A stretch of 64,000 bases of DNA from NCBI GenBank assembly GCA_013396655.1, contig WBMV01004992.1, positions 62,001 to 126,000 on the forward strand, in the 5' to 3' direction. The stretch is from Campylorhamphus procurvoides. Its lineage: Eukaryota > Chordata > Aves > Passeriformes > Dendrocolaptidae. Below are positions 52,051 through 64,000 of this stretch, one piece after another. Every line of letters begins with the position of its first letter. Position 1 is the first letter of the stretch. The position numbers and the translations under genes are program-made. The notes under the pieces are model-generated. The model saw nothing but the letters and a program-made list of their open reading frames with translations. It made no database searches and was not told the origin of the DNA.

Positions 52051-52465
52051 AGAATCACAGAAACATAGAATAGTCTTGACTAGAAGGGACCTTAAAGAAC
52101 ATCTCATTCCAGCCCCCCTGCAGGGGGGCAATGACTCCTTTCACTAGACCAGTTTGCTCAGTGCCCCATCCAACCTGGTCCTACACACTTGCAGGACTGG
52201 AGCATGCACGACTTCTCTGGACAACCTGTTCCAGTGCCTCATCACCCTCACAGTAAAGAATTTCTTCCTAATATCTAATCTGAACTTACTCTCTTTCAGT
52301 TTCAAGCCATTCTCCCTTGTCCTCTCCCTACACACCCTTGAAAACAAGTCCCTCTACAGGTTTCTTGTAGCCCCCTTCAGGTACTGGAAGGCTGCAATAA
52401 GGTCTCCATGAAGCTTTTTCTTCTCTAGGCTGAACAACCCCAACTATTTCAATCTGTCTTGTTTT
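52051..52465 (-). mobile_element. CR1 LINE 3' end with ORF2 C-terminal remnant
   Basis: The plus strand begins AGAATCACAGAAACATAGAA, then AGAAGGGACCTTAAAGAACA, typical of a CR1 3' end in reverse. On the minus strand the ORF2 C-terminus is readable at 52144-52347: TRENGLKLKES, FRLDIRKKFFTVRV, RHWNRLSREVV and the terminal LDGALSKLV followed by a stop, matching the family C-terminus. Upstream in the same frame QYLKGATRNL is followed by a TAG (complement of 52354-52356), so the frame is broken. The copy is truncated at about 52465. The 3' untranslated part contains an 18-base perfect palindrome at 52112-52129. Confidence 0.93.
52112..52129. repeat. 18-bp perfect palindrome in CR1 3' UTR
   Basis: GCCCCCCTGCAGGGGGGC is its own reverse complement. 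CR1 3' UTRs usually have an imperfect GC-rich hairpin here (CCCCCTGCCATGGGCAGGG type). This copy has a compact, perfectly symmetric version. Confidence 0.85.
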
Positions 52466-53257
52466 AGTCTTTTTTGCTTTCAATGTGTTTGGACTGAATA
52501 TATTTTCTACACATCTTTCCTTCAAATTTTTAGAGAGATTTTGTAGTTTTTGACTTTAAAATACCCCAGAACTCATCTATATTCAAGACACTGAACTTTT
52601 AAATGCAGCTGACTCCACTAATTTCATTCTTTAATGTTTTAAACAGTAAATAAAAATTACATAAGCACCTACTTTTATTTAGATTTCATTCCATTTAAAA
52701 AGAAATCACTGCTGATGAGGATAGAATATTATTGTCTGAGACCATAATTTTTGTAATGTTCTCATTACTCACACCAATTCATAGCACCTTGTTGTCCCAG
52801 CGACTGTGTGGCAAGAGGGCAGCTACCGTGTTCAGAAAGAGCTGCACCAGGCAAATCTCTCATGTTAGGCTGGCTTCTTCAGCTGAGGCTGAAGTCCCTT
52901 TTCATGGCACAGCCCTATGGTTCCTGGCAACAGTAATAAGTTCTTTGTCCATTCTCAGTCTAAGTGTGCTGATTACCACCTTTGTTATTAGTGTCACATG
53001 AAAAATAAGGCGTTTCTTAGTGTTCTGAAAACCGTATTTATTTCAAGTGTGCTATTTTGTGTGCTGTGCTTTTTTTCTGAACAGATTATCACATTGTTAG
53101 CATGTAGAGTCTCGTATTACGATTATTTTTTATTTTAAATTTCCTTGAGCAATTTTCCATCTACTGCTTTGGATTGCCACATTCCAAGCCCAGGTTCTCT
53201 CTAACCAGGTTTCAGGTCAAAAGTTTCAGGGTTCAGGTCTCACATTTTCAGGTGAGT
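52466..53257. other. spacer between oppositely oriented CR1 copies
   Basis: No gene or recognisable element is visible. The spacer is AT-rich at both ends, with a more GC-balanced patch around 52795-52925 that codes for nothing I recognise. Confidence 0.5.
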
Positions 53258-53850
53258 CAACAGTGTGCTGTGGCAGGCAGAAGGACCTGGGTTGCATCAG
53301 GCACAGCAGTGTCAGCCAGTCAAGGGAGGTGATGGTCTCACCTCTCCTTGCGTCCCATGTACAGTTTTGGGCACAGCCATACAAAAAAAGACATTAAGAC
53401 ATTCAAAGGAGGGCCACGAGGATGGCGAGGGCTGTGGAAGGGAAGCTGTAGGAGAAGCAGCTGAGGTCACTTGGTGTGTTCAGCCTGGAGAAGAGGAGGC
53501 TGAGGGGAGACCTCTTTTCAGTCATCCACATGAAGGGAAGTGGAGGGGCAAGTACTGATCTCTTCACTCTCATGACCAGTGACAGGACTTGAAGAAATGG
53601 CATGAAGCTTAGTCAGTGGAGGTTTAGGTTGGATATCAGGAAAAGGTTTTTCACCCAGAGGGTGGTTGGGCACTGGCACAGACTCCCCAGGGAAGTGGTC
53701 ACTGCACCAAGACATCTGAGTTCAAGAAACCTGTGGACAATACTCTCAGGTACATGGTATGATTCTTGGCATGCCCTGAGGAGGGCCAGGAGTGGACTCG
53801 ATAATTCTGATGGGTCCCTTGCAGGTTAGGATATTCTATGATTCGATGAT
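53258..53850 (+). mobile_element. CR1 LINE, 3' portion, plus strand
   Basis: The copy runs from a diverged ORF2 segment (AGTGTGCTGTGGCAGGCAGA and on) through TTCAGCCTGGAGAAGAGGAG and GCTGAGGGGAGACCTC to the clearest block at about 53617-53715, which translates to [20 protein letters not shown] and LPREVVTAP, the ORF2 C-terminal signature. The 3' UTR ends in ATTCTATGATTCGATGAT at 53833-53850, the diagnostic CR1 terminus. Frame changes and deletions in the upstream part make it non-functional. It faces the opposite way to the CR1 copies at 51821 and 52051. Confidence 0.93.
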
Positions 53851-54892
53851 AGTAGGTTTCATTTATCTTGGTATTGTCAGATTTCACAATCTGTATCAGG
53901 AAAATGTATTTCTCAACGTGCCTGCCCAGATGCCTCCATTTATAGTCAAATACTTATGTGTCATGAAAGGCACATCTTTGCCTAGTCAAACAGACAATAT
54001 CCTATTATCCTTCCATCTAGTTAATCTGCATAAATACTCCTTTTCTTCTTAGTGTATATTCTTTTAAAATCTGCTGGTTTTTTATCTATGTATTCAAGAG
54101 ACCTATACACTCACGAGGAGAGTTTTAATTTTTGAATTGTAGAAATGGCAGGAAGCTGTTGGGATTGATCCATCAGCAAAACGGTTTTCTTGTGTAACCA
54201 CTCATCAAAATATTTGCTGAATTACTTTTGTTTTTTAATCAATTACTGCAACGCAGTTTATTGTAAAACATCTCCACATTTATTATTCAGTTCCATAGTC
54301 TGAAAAACAAATTCCTGTGATCAGAAGCTCGTGCTCCAAAGACAGAATTTGTTTTCCTCAGATGAATTAGTTATTTGTCATTAGTATTGCCAGCAAGCTA
54401 AATACACTAGAAAAGCAGCTGAACATAAACATTAGTTACAAAATTAAAAATACTGAAAAAAATTTCAAAAACATTTTCTCAGATCTGATACTTTTATATC
54501 TATCTCTTTTGATCCAGCCAACATCCAGAATGCATTGACACTCAGAAACAGTAATGAGAAAAACTCTAGCAGTAGCTAAAAAAACCCCAACATCTAGTCT
54601 GTTCAGGAGGAAGGGTATTTTGAAGAAAGAGGATGGAGTTAAAAACTATACTCTGTTTATTTTTTCTAAATGAATTGGACACATAATAAAATCATGCAAT
54701 TTTTTTATCTGTTAAATTAATTTAGGTAAATTAATTATAAAACAATTATCTTAGGTTTCTATGTCATGAAGGAAGTGTCATTCATATGCCAGTTGTATGC
54801 AAAGAGAGAAAAGGTTGCCCTCTTAATTTATTTTAATGCATGCAACAATGAAACACCATTTAATTGAAACAAAGACAAGAGGATGAAAAGAA

Positions 54893-54913
54893 TTTTTTCT
54901 TTTTTTTTTTTTT
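54893..54913. repeat. poly(T) run
   Basis: This T run is interrupted once by C. It could be the reverse complement of a decayed poly(A) tail, but no retroposed body is recognisable beside it. Confidence 0.8.
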
Positions 54914-57445
54914 CCACAGAAAAATCCAAAGCATTTGCATGTAAGGCCTTGAAGCATTTCCACATTATAAATTATATATTTATATGTAAATGGACTTCTG
55001 GCTTCTGTTCAGAATATTTGCCAAATTGAATGCTAGATTCTGCTGTCTTTATCTCCATTCAGTTGTGAACTATTCCCTGAATATTCCTATAGATTTCTAC
55101 AGCTTTGCATAACTTAAGTTAACATGTGTAATCTACATGTGAAGGGGTTTACACCAAAATGGGTACATCTGTGAGCTTTCTACTCTCCATTTGAAAATAG
55201 TGTCTCATACCTGCAAAACTAATGCAGTTGGTTGAACCTTGAGATCAAAACAAAAGTTTTGGACTCCTCTTCCAATCCTAGAAAAATTTTCAACATTGCC
55301 ATCTCCTCCTTTCCACGTTGTCATGAATTCATGACAGCTGAAAATCAGTGGCTTTGAGGAAAAAATGGTAAAGAGGAATACTTACAATAGTCCAGGCATT
55401 GACAAGGAATATCCTAACCACTGAGTAAAATTGTGATCCCTCATACAAAAGGGGGCACAAACGCAGGAGGGAAGCAAACCACTTAAGAGTAGCCAGTAAG
55501 TTTTTTGTTTTGCTCAGGAATCCCAGAACTGAACACAAGAAATCTTTCCTGAAGAAACCAGTTCATACTTCCATAACTCCAAGGTCAATTAATTGTTTCC
55601 TGCCAAAATTATTTTGTCAGTGAATTCCCAAGCAATTCCTAATTATGAGATTTATTTCAAAACCATCAGTAATGATCGTGTTGCTGGAAGGACAATGGGT
55701 TTAAATGGCTCCACAAGATGACTCTTCAAATTAAAGGTGACTTCTAATAGGAGCTATAACTTCAATACCAAGGAAGTGTAGGAAGATATATAGCAGAATA
55801 TACTTTACCATGCTGCTTAAAAAAGGCAAAGAAATTTATTACTGAATCTTTTTTTGTTAGTGGAAAAGAAGTCTTTGAGGAAATGACAATAATGTGGGAA
55901 TATGAACAATAATGAACCTGGTTGCCATTTTGCAGAACTTACCTTTGCTAACAATTTCCTACTACAAATAATTAATAAAATGTTTATTTTTTAAAAAAGT
56001 TGATGTGTATTTTCTTTGAATTACCTCTCATAAAGTAATTCCTTTAGGTTGATCACTTTTGTGGTTGTTTGAACAAAAACAAGAGAAAAGGGATATTCCT
56101 TTGTTTAGAAAACCTTGGATCTTCACCTAGAGATCTCATGTTGCAAAGAAAAATCATTTCAGACGAATGTTTGAACACAAGCCCTCTACCCAGAGGCATT
56201 TTTAAAGAAAATGATCCACTAGTTTTCTCTTTGGAAATACCACTGCAGCACATTTTAAGTACTGTAGTCAGACACCTCATGCTGTCACTCTTTGTGAGCT
56301 GGATTCTCTGTCACCACATTTGCTTCCACCACGTTACAGATAAAAAAGCACAAATATGCTGTAGGACAGCATAGAAATACCCAAGCAAGATTAACATAGG
56401 AGTAAATAAAGCTTTACAGGACATTAATATGTACAGAATAGAGTCCCACACTTCTGGAGCCTGGGCCACCTTGGATAGTTCTTGATACCTTTGCAGTGCA
56501 TTGTGAGAGTTCATGTGGGCACCTAGTCCATAAGAGCAAGAACAGAGTTGTAGGTACCAAGATACCATTTCCATCTAACAATTTTGGATATATGCCAAAA
56601 GTTGAGATTTTCCACTCCAAAGAAAAGGAATCTCCAGCAAAATTGTTGTTTCACAATTTATTGGTATAGATTAAAAAATCCGACACTAAGTGACAGAGCT
56701 GACACTGTAGCACTGACATGAGAAATGTTAGTTTGGTGTCACGTAAAACTACTAAAAACAACATTTCAGAAATACAAGTCTAATAAAAAATCTGCTGGTT
56801 TTCATATATAGATTTCAGAGCACTACTTTATGCAAAAGACTGCAACACAAGCATTCTTGTTTGGATCCCATAATATAGTTTTACAGCAGAATTTAAGACA
56901 GCAGTACCTCTGCTTGTCAAATGTTTCAATGGAAAGGTAGACGCTCCTGATGATGACTTAAGATAAAAAATAAATTCTGATTTTAAATTAACACTTTCTA
57001 CTTTTTAACATGTATTTGCATAAAAAATTGGTCTTTCCTCCTTTGGAAAAAAATCCCTTTGCCTTGCTGTGCAGAACAGGGGGTGGGCTGTATCATGAAG
57101 CTCAGACACAGTAAATCTGGCGGCATATTTTACTAGTGGGCTACCCATGAGCTAAGAGACACAGCTGATCTCCTTCAATCTGGAGTCCCTCGTGGAGTGT
57201 TAGTAAATAACTAACTGTTTCGCTTAGGCAGGTGCTGTTACACGGCAGATTATAATTACATGTACTCTGTGGTTGTAACAAGAAAAACACAGTGCCTTGA
57301 AACCTTAAAATTAGAATGACTTCAGGTTCAACCAACTTCCTTTAAAATGTGGACTACAGCAAAACTAGAAAGCCCAACAAAATAAAGTATCACAGTCACC
57401 TAGTATAATTAAAGTGAGTGATCCAAGATTTACTGGTTAACTATG

Positions 57446-57470
57446 TAATTCCCCCTGGATGGGGGAATAC
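57446..57470. repeat. GC-core inverted repeat (hairpin)
   Basis: ATTCCCCC and GGGGGAAT form an 8-bp perfect stem around a TGGAT loop (57448-57468). A GTA/TAC extension is possible with one bulged A. No T run follows, and nothing nearby suggests a function. Confidence 0.6.
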
Positions 57471-58305
57471 ACATGACCTGTAGCCAGCTCCGCTACCAAC
57501 ACTGTTACTCTCTCTGGAGTCCAAAATAAATATATCAGTTGCTCTTTAGGGGGAGTTACCATCTGCTGCAGGGCAGTAGGTCACTGCCCTCTTCAGTGTG
57601 ACACTAAACAGAAAAGGTGAAATACTGTCAATGAGTGTTTTGTTATTGACTTCAGCTAAGCCAGGACTTCAATCCAAGTGTTTCACCCACTCTTAAATTT
57701 TAGTAACACTTACCTTATCTAACTTAAGAAATTTAAATGGCAAAACAACATCTGACATGCATGTAAACCTAGAAGCTTGGAATCTGGGGTGAAGGAAGAT
57801 GAGCTCTCAAAAATTGATTCCACATTACTGAGATATTCTCAGCCTGCTGTGGGAATCCCCAACATGTCAGTGCTTGATCCTACCTCTCCCCAATGTCAAG
57901 TGCAACATCTCTTCATATTTCAGCAAGAGAATGTGGTAACAGGCACGAAAAAATGAGTGAACTCTGCTATCCCTCGTAAATTACCTTTATTTGCATGAGG
58001 CCCAAGGCAAAGTCTATTGAAATCAGTATAAGCCCTTTTCCTTTGGATCAAATCCATTATCTGTGTTTCTCCTGCTTCTTTTTCTTTTGGCTAAGATGCC
58101 ACGTCTCACTTAAGTTCGACGGGGGTGGCCCACAGAAGAGATGGAGCCAGCAACAGGAGTGTCATGAGAATACATGAATGAGATATTCATAGAAATATTC
58201 ATTTTAAAGCAGAATAGCAGAGCGAAGACACATCAGTTGCTCTTGCACACTGGTAATTTACACATTTTACACATTATTACTTTGCTGTTCTACAGTAAAA
58301 ATGTA

Positions 58306-58319
58306 GTTACTATAGCAAC
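58306..58319 (+). promoter_or_regulatory. X-box-like RFX site
   Basis: GTTACTATAGCAAC closely fits the RFX-family X-box pattern (GTNRCC, short spacer, RGYAAC): the right half is perfect and the left half differs at one base. It is almost palindromic. A functional role is inferred only from the motif; one such 14-mer can arise by chance in 64 kb. Confidence 0.3.
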
Positions 58320-61300
58320 TGGTTTGTCATATGATCAGAATTCTATTTTTAATATCACTCAAAGATACATATTAACATGTATAATATATGGACAGCTTAT
58401 GGGGGCTGAAAATATATATATTACCATTTTAAAGCTTTTAAGGGACAATTCTTTCTAATTTCTTTTACTATGTGCATTTTTTTTACTAGACTACTCTATT
58501 TAAAGACTCACAAGGAGTGATGGAGTAAAACTGTCATTACCTTTCCTGATGAAATCATGCAGTTTTCTCCTTTGTGGTACAAGAGAACAGAGGTGTCTAT
58601 GATGTTCAGAGCTCATGAGAGAGTGCCAGGGCACTGTCAAAGTCCAGACAGATGTTTCCAAGAGCTTTGGCTCCTGAGTATCTTTATCAATAACTATCCC
58701 CTCGTGTTTCTCCCTTTTTGTACCATGCTCCTGAATAAGCTAATTTTTTTGGATGACTTGTGTTGAATGAATCAAGAAGACATCTTAAAGCATAATTTTC
58801 TCAGTCTAACATATAAATTGTTTCTGTAAAGATATAGTCCATCTGCAACAGACACAAGCCATTTGCCAGTATCATAGCACCCCGGAAGTCCCATGCATAA
58901 GACAGTCAATATGATAACTTTCTCCTTGCTGTTAAATATAATTTTATCAAATCATCAAATCTTATTATCAAATAATGGATTTTCAGCCCAGTAGTCAAAA
59001 TGAGCATAGAAGAAACGGATGTTCAGGGGAAAAATAATTTTAGAATGGAGGTGGGAGTGGATTGTACAGGTTTTTTTCCTTGTCTCATTGACTTTATCAC
59101 TCACAAACTTTTGGTCTTCTGGGTATGGGGAGGACTCTTACTCAATTTGAAACTCCCATTCTGGGACCAGAATACCCATACAATCATTTGCTGCAACAGC
59201 CAGGGAATATACTCACAGCAAAGCTTCTCAGGTTGCACCAGCTTACAGTTTGTTTTAGAGGCCAATGCAAAGCATTTCTATTGCTCTACTGAGCCTTAAA
59301 CTACTTAGGATTGTAACTGGTTAGGGAGGGGGAGGGCTCCCAATTCAAATTATGTCAACCTTTTTACTCCCTTTGGAGACTTAACATGCTGTCAAGTCCC
59401 CCTGACTTCAGCTCGTGGCAAACTTAGATGGTTTCTACTCCAATATATAGTTTTAACCTTACAGCTCCCTTAACACAGAACTCCATCTATACCATGCCCT
59501 ATAGCCTTCAGCAAAGTTGTCCACATTGCAATTCTGAACTCTCAAAGGTAACCTTGAAGTATAACTGAGGTTCTTTCATGCCACGGGAAGCTTATAGGAA
59601 TCAATCTGCATGTCACTGATAGCAGAGAGAGGCGACAGATGCAGAGCTGCCAGAAGTCAGGAAGGAGGACTTGTGGTATTGCTCCTGCATGTCTGAGCCC
59701 AGAGAATCAGGTCAGTTCTCAACATCCTGCAGGAAAAAAGTGCATCTGTCTCTCAGCATGTATATGCCATGCATGGAGCCTTCAGGACAAGGTTGATGCT
59801 GCAACTGACACTTGCTGACTGGGTGGCTGGGTTGCTGGTTGGGTGTTGTGGCTAAAATTATTCTCATATTGGCCCAAACTTGAGTACCAAAGGAAAATGT
59901 ATCTTTCCTGGTGTTGCACTGCTGCAGCAAGTACACCACAAGGCATGTAACTTCTAGGATGCCCACGAGTACTTTTCACATGAAAAGATAGTGCTTCCCA
60001 TGCAAAGAGCCAGAATGAAATGATCGCCTTTCCTGACTATAAAAGGGTTCAAAAGCCAGCATCCCAAAAGGTTTGGGATCACAAGGAGCTTTTCAGACAA
60101 AAAAGCTTTATCCTATTCAGTGACTAAATGGCTTGGAAAAGTGAAAATACCTTGCAGTAGATAGCAGCTCTGATATCTTGGCATGAGGAATTTGTATGTA
60201 ATTATTTGTGCTGGAGGACAGACTCCTGAAGAATGCCTTATATAAATCCCAGTAAATAAACCAAAACTGCTATCACATAAAGATCTGCTTCCATTACTAT
60301 ACTATTATGATGGTATACAGCAGAAAGCTTCATTATCTGTTTACATCAATTTACTCGCAGGCCAGAATGCTTTTTGCTTTCTGTTGCCATTATGTTGTAT
60401 TACATGTGGCAATGTCATAGCAACCCAAGATAACACAAGTACTGTAGGGCAACAGTGTAATATTTTCTGGCTTTTGTTTTTGAGTGAGACAGAACACAGG
60501 TACCCACTCTAATCAAGCTATCCAGAAATACCAAAGATCTAGTACAATGAGTAGCAATTAGCAAACCAACAGGACTTATTGCAAGCAAGTTTTTTTCTCC
60601 CTTGTGACCTAAATTTTAAAATCTCTAAAAAGTATCACTACAGCATTACAAAGGAACGAGCAACACACATGGCAGTGTAGCTCACAGGTTTGGTGTATGT
60701 CACCATCCACTGATACATATTTGATCTAATTGAATATACATATGAGACATCTGGGCAACTATCGCGTATCTATCACTTCTAAACTGGGTCAGGTCTGGGA
60801 TTAATAGGCTAAAGGCTTCAGATAGCTTAGGATATGTTTATCTGGCAACCACCACAGCAGTACTATTTGTAATTGAAGTTGGAGTTGCACTAATCAATAT
60901 GTGCAGGCAGAGTGATATGACATTTTTAGTCACCTGAGACAATGAGTTCAGAGTGCCTTCTCTGAAACATGCACTGATTACTATGCCATGACCTTGGATA
61001 AATAATGTGTTTAGGCAATCAGGCAGAGGAAAATACAGACAGTATCATCACACAAAATACCAAACTTTTCTCCTGCTGGACTTTGCTTGTGCCCTAAAAT
61101 ATCTCTGATACTCTGGGAATGTTGGAATTTGCCAGAGTTCAACCTGACAGTGTATTGGGATGTTCACCACAGATTGTCCACTGCTAGAAGTTTGTTTTTG
61201 TGCCTTCTATCTAAAAATGATATACAAATCAGTTCACACTAGCAGGATACACCCTGTGGTAAGACATTTTGCATTAACTTTGCTTTCTTTTTGCCTTCAT

Positions 61301-62166
61301 TACAAGAGATTTTTTTTCCTTTGCTGAACTAACAGTTGCATTGGATGGGGACTAGATGACAACCATTTTGCAAAATCTGACCTACAGATGCTATGAGCAA
61401 AAACTAGACATCTAAAAAAAGACTTAAATGTGGTTTTATAAGCACCAATAAATGTGGTCTTACCTGCCAATGAACAGGGTGGAAAATAATATACCATTAG
61501 AGTTTGGATTAAACATTGTTAAGGCTGATTTATGTAGCTACTGATCTGATGGTCAGATGTTTGGGAGGAGGCAAGAAGCATATTTGGGCAAACAGGTAAT
61601 GATGGAAACAGCTTTCTAACCCAAACCACAGAAATATGAAAATCCTCTCAGGAATCTAACTTACATAGATGCCAAAGCTCTACTGACCTGAGTGCGTAGG
61701 AATGGATAAGGATGAAAGAGAAAGAAACATCCTTGGAGGCAGAGGAGGCAGATTCTGCTAGTGACAGAATTAGGATTGCAGTGAGGCTCAGTGGAAAAGC
61801 CCATCTGGAGCAAAGGCTGGGACAGGTTTAAAGATACAAGTAAAAGAAGACAAACTAAAACCCCTAAACAATCTAGAGTCATCTGATCTTCCTATGTCCA
61901 TGGAACAAGATATTGATATTTTCTTGTAAACAGAATTACATGTAACATACCTGACTAATACAATTTTTTTTTCCCTTAACTGGCATGATCTGTAAAATGT
62001 CGAAACTGCCAGATAGTTTCTTGGATTAAAAATGGAAATACATTTTATAAATGTAGTTGAGCCACAAGATTATTTCACAACCATTTAAAAAGCGCTCATT
62101 TTTATAGTGCAGATGAAGCCAGAGTTAATTAACACTAGTCACTGGAGACAGCAGTAACTCACCTAA

Positions 62167-62179
62167 TTTTTTTTTTTTT
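62167..62179. repeat. poly(T) run
   Basis: A T homopolymer in a region with several TAATTA-like motifs. No element body is seen beside it. Confidence 0.8.
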
Positions 62180-63912
62180 GCTTGTGCTAAATGGATTGCA
62201 ATTACTCCCCCAGTAATACTGTGATAACAAAGTTTAATACATAGAAAAAGTATTAACAGCATCAACAGTGCATCATGGGAGAGCAGTAATTAAAGGAAAA
62301 ATCGAGTAATGCTTTTTTGTTCAGATCTGGAAAGAAAAGATTCTTCCTAATAAAGAAATGAATTTTTAACATGCTTTTCTAAACCCAGAAAGACTGCAAA
62401 GATTCAAAACAAGAAAACTTAAATAAGCCTTAAATGCTTTTATAATTACATACATCTGTATTTTTTATACAGATATTTACAATTGGAAATGCAATATTGG
62501 AACAACCAAAGGTCTTTTCTAGCTATAAGGATGCCACAGGTTCAGGAAACTGACTAAAACCTATTTATTGTCCCTGCAGGTTTGAAGGGTATTTTTTCAT
62601 TGCTTTGTTTCTTAATTCTCATATTTCTTCTTAATACAGTTTGCTAGCAGAGCTCAAAAATAGCCTAGTTCTATCCCATAAAGTCATAATAATGCTATTA
62701 AAGGATCAGATATCAGACATTGCTCATGGGATCCCAATACTCATGGGAATAGCAACAGCACAGTATAGATACTGCAAGTGCAAGGCTGTACAGAACCCAG
62801 AAAACTGAAAATAATGCCACCACTGCCCTCTGGATCAAGTAGGAAAATAAAACTAGACTTGCAGTTCACTCATCATTAAATTTTAATACGTCATGAAAAG
62901 AGAGTTGCTCTATTTAGCCCACTGTGCAGTATAAGCCTTTTAAAAACCCCACTGTAGGTAAAAGCTGAAGTCTACAGGATACAAAACACTTTAGATTTGT
63001 ACTATCTGCAATATTTGACATTTTGTTTTCCAAAGGACTATGTTAGAGAGACATACTGTAAAAATCCAGAGATGCTGCCAGCAATTAGTCAGTTGGGTGG
63101 CCTAGAAATCTTCTCCATTACACTTTTGTTTCCTTGCCAGTTCTTCATGTTCTCTCCTGAAACACTGTTTTGTTTTTGTTTACATAGCTCTTGTAGTAGA
63201 ATGAATAAACCCTTTTTTTCCCCATGTTCACCAGCCTTCACTGATACGATATTGGCTTCTCCATTTATGGGCTTTGGATGGGCATTTCAGAATATTTGGT
63301 TTGACCAGAAATCAATTTCCATGTCACTAAAGGAAAACATCTTTATAGTGCTGGAAGTATTTTGAAGTATGAGTCAGGTAAAATTGATGATGAAGTTTAC
63401 ATGTGGTTTAGAAAAAGATCTAGTTGGAAACCTTAATCTGAGTCAGGACCAGAAGAGCAACTACTAACAGAAATCTCCCTGTGGAAAAAAACCCCACACC
63501 TTCCCCAAAAAATCCCCAATTTCCCATCTCCCTCCTTCCTTCTATCACTACCTTTTCACTGTAGGTGTTATGTCTGTTCTGTGGAGATATTTATAATCTC
63601 CCCTTTCAAACCACTCCTTTGAGGCTCTCAAGCTGAGCAAGGCACCAAGGCAATAGGAGCTCTCAAAGGAGAAGCAATTTCATTTGCTGCCTGAAATATT
63701 TTGGCAGAGACTCATTACGCATGCACAGAAAGAGCTCAGGCAACTGCCTGAGATGTTTGTGATAACTTCTGCTCAAACTATCCAAGTATGTGGTCCTCAC
63801 GAAGGCAACAGTTCAAAATGCAGTGATTTATCTTGCTTCTTGGAATAACAGAGATTAAAATTGTACATTTTTGACATGTGGAGCAGTTTCTCTCTTCCCA
63901 TTGTCTGAAATG

Positions 63913-63927
63913 AAAAAAAAAAAAAAA
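63913..63927 (+). repeat. poly(A) run
   Basis: An A homopolymer of about fifteen bases near the right edge of the window. No retroposed sequence is recognisable upstream. Confidence 0.8.
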
Positions 63928-64000
63928 GGAAATGAGTGTGGAATTTATTTCTAATTTTCAGAATAATTATTTTCCTTTGAGCGGTATTTAATCACAGTGC

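Larger units (their letters stand above)
53851..64000. other. non-coding AT-rich stretch, no gene recognised
   Basis: I find no supported exon or RNA gene. The plus-strand open frame at 62997-63365 (122 codons) shows no known domain and has the Phe/Ser-rich look of chance translation. Contents are T runs at 54893 and 62167, an A run at 63913, a hairpin at 57446-57470, an X-box-like site at 58306 and A/C-rich sequence around 63485-63520. Confidence 0.55.

Noticed and set aside
53265..53558. 97-codon plus-strand open frame, Glu/Gly-rich
   Set aside because: It lies inside the CR1 copy in a frame other than ORF2; it is a shadow of the transposon.
59320..59340. GGGAGGGGGAGGG run considered as a G-quadruplex
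   Set aside because: It has only three separable G runs, not four.
62997..63365. 122-codon plus-strand open frame near the right edge
   Set aside because: Phe/Ser/Cys-rich translation without domain features, and no promoter or splice context. Treated as chance.
1..64000. CRISPR arrays, operons, bacterial genes, tRNA or rRNA genes
   Set aside because: No regularly spaced repeats, ribosome-binding-site-led gene strings or tRNA-like cloverleaf sequences were seen. The repeat content is that of a bird nuclear genome.

Overview
The window looks like intergenic or intronic DNA of a bird. It is AT-rich, and I recognise no intact host exon, tRNA, rRNA or other RNA gene. The avian assignment rests on several CR1 LINE copies ending in the (ATTCTATG)n-type 3' terminus, and on a solo LTR of a type I know from bird endogenous retroviruses. 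The LTR type suggests Neoaves rather than a galliform, but that is a weak inference from memory. One ambiguous base lies at 24711, so this is an assembled contig. Layout: 1-17500 is non-coding, with A/C-rich tracts, short tandem duplications, a possible ancient SINE tail and a weak hAT-tip match. 17501-18385 is a minus-strand CR1 3' end. 18386-36227 is mostly unique AT-rich DNA with a MIR-like SINE fragment (21665-21830), a second SINE-tail-like piece, a G-quadruplex-type C-rich tract (30283-30305) and a cluster of TGACAG/CTGTCA motifs (32011-32420). 36228-37250 holds the only convincing protein-derived sequence of notable length: a decayed pogo/Tigger-type DDE transposase. 45412-45843 is a solo LTR flanked by a matching 5-bp target duplication. 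50640-53850 is a retroelement hotspot with an old fragment of CR1 reverse transcriptase, two abutting minus-strand CR1 3' ends and one plus-strand CR1 3' end. 53851-64000 is again unique AT-rich DNA with an X-box-like site at 58306. Nothing here forms an operon or pathway. The content is a record of transposon insertions at different stages of decay in otherwise non-coding sequence, plus a few candidate regulatory patches. All assignments come from reading the sequence and from recalled family consensus; no database was searched.
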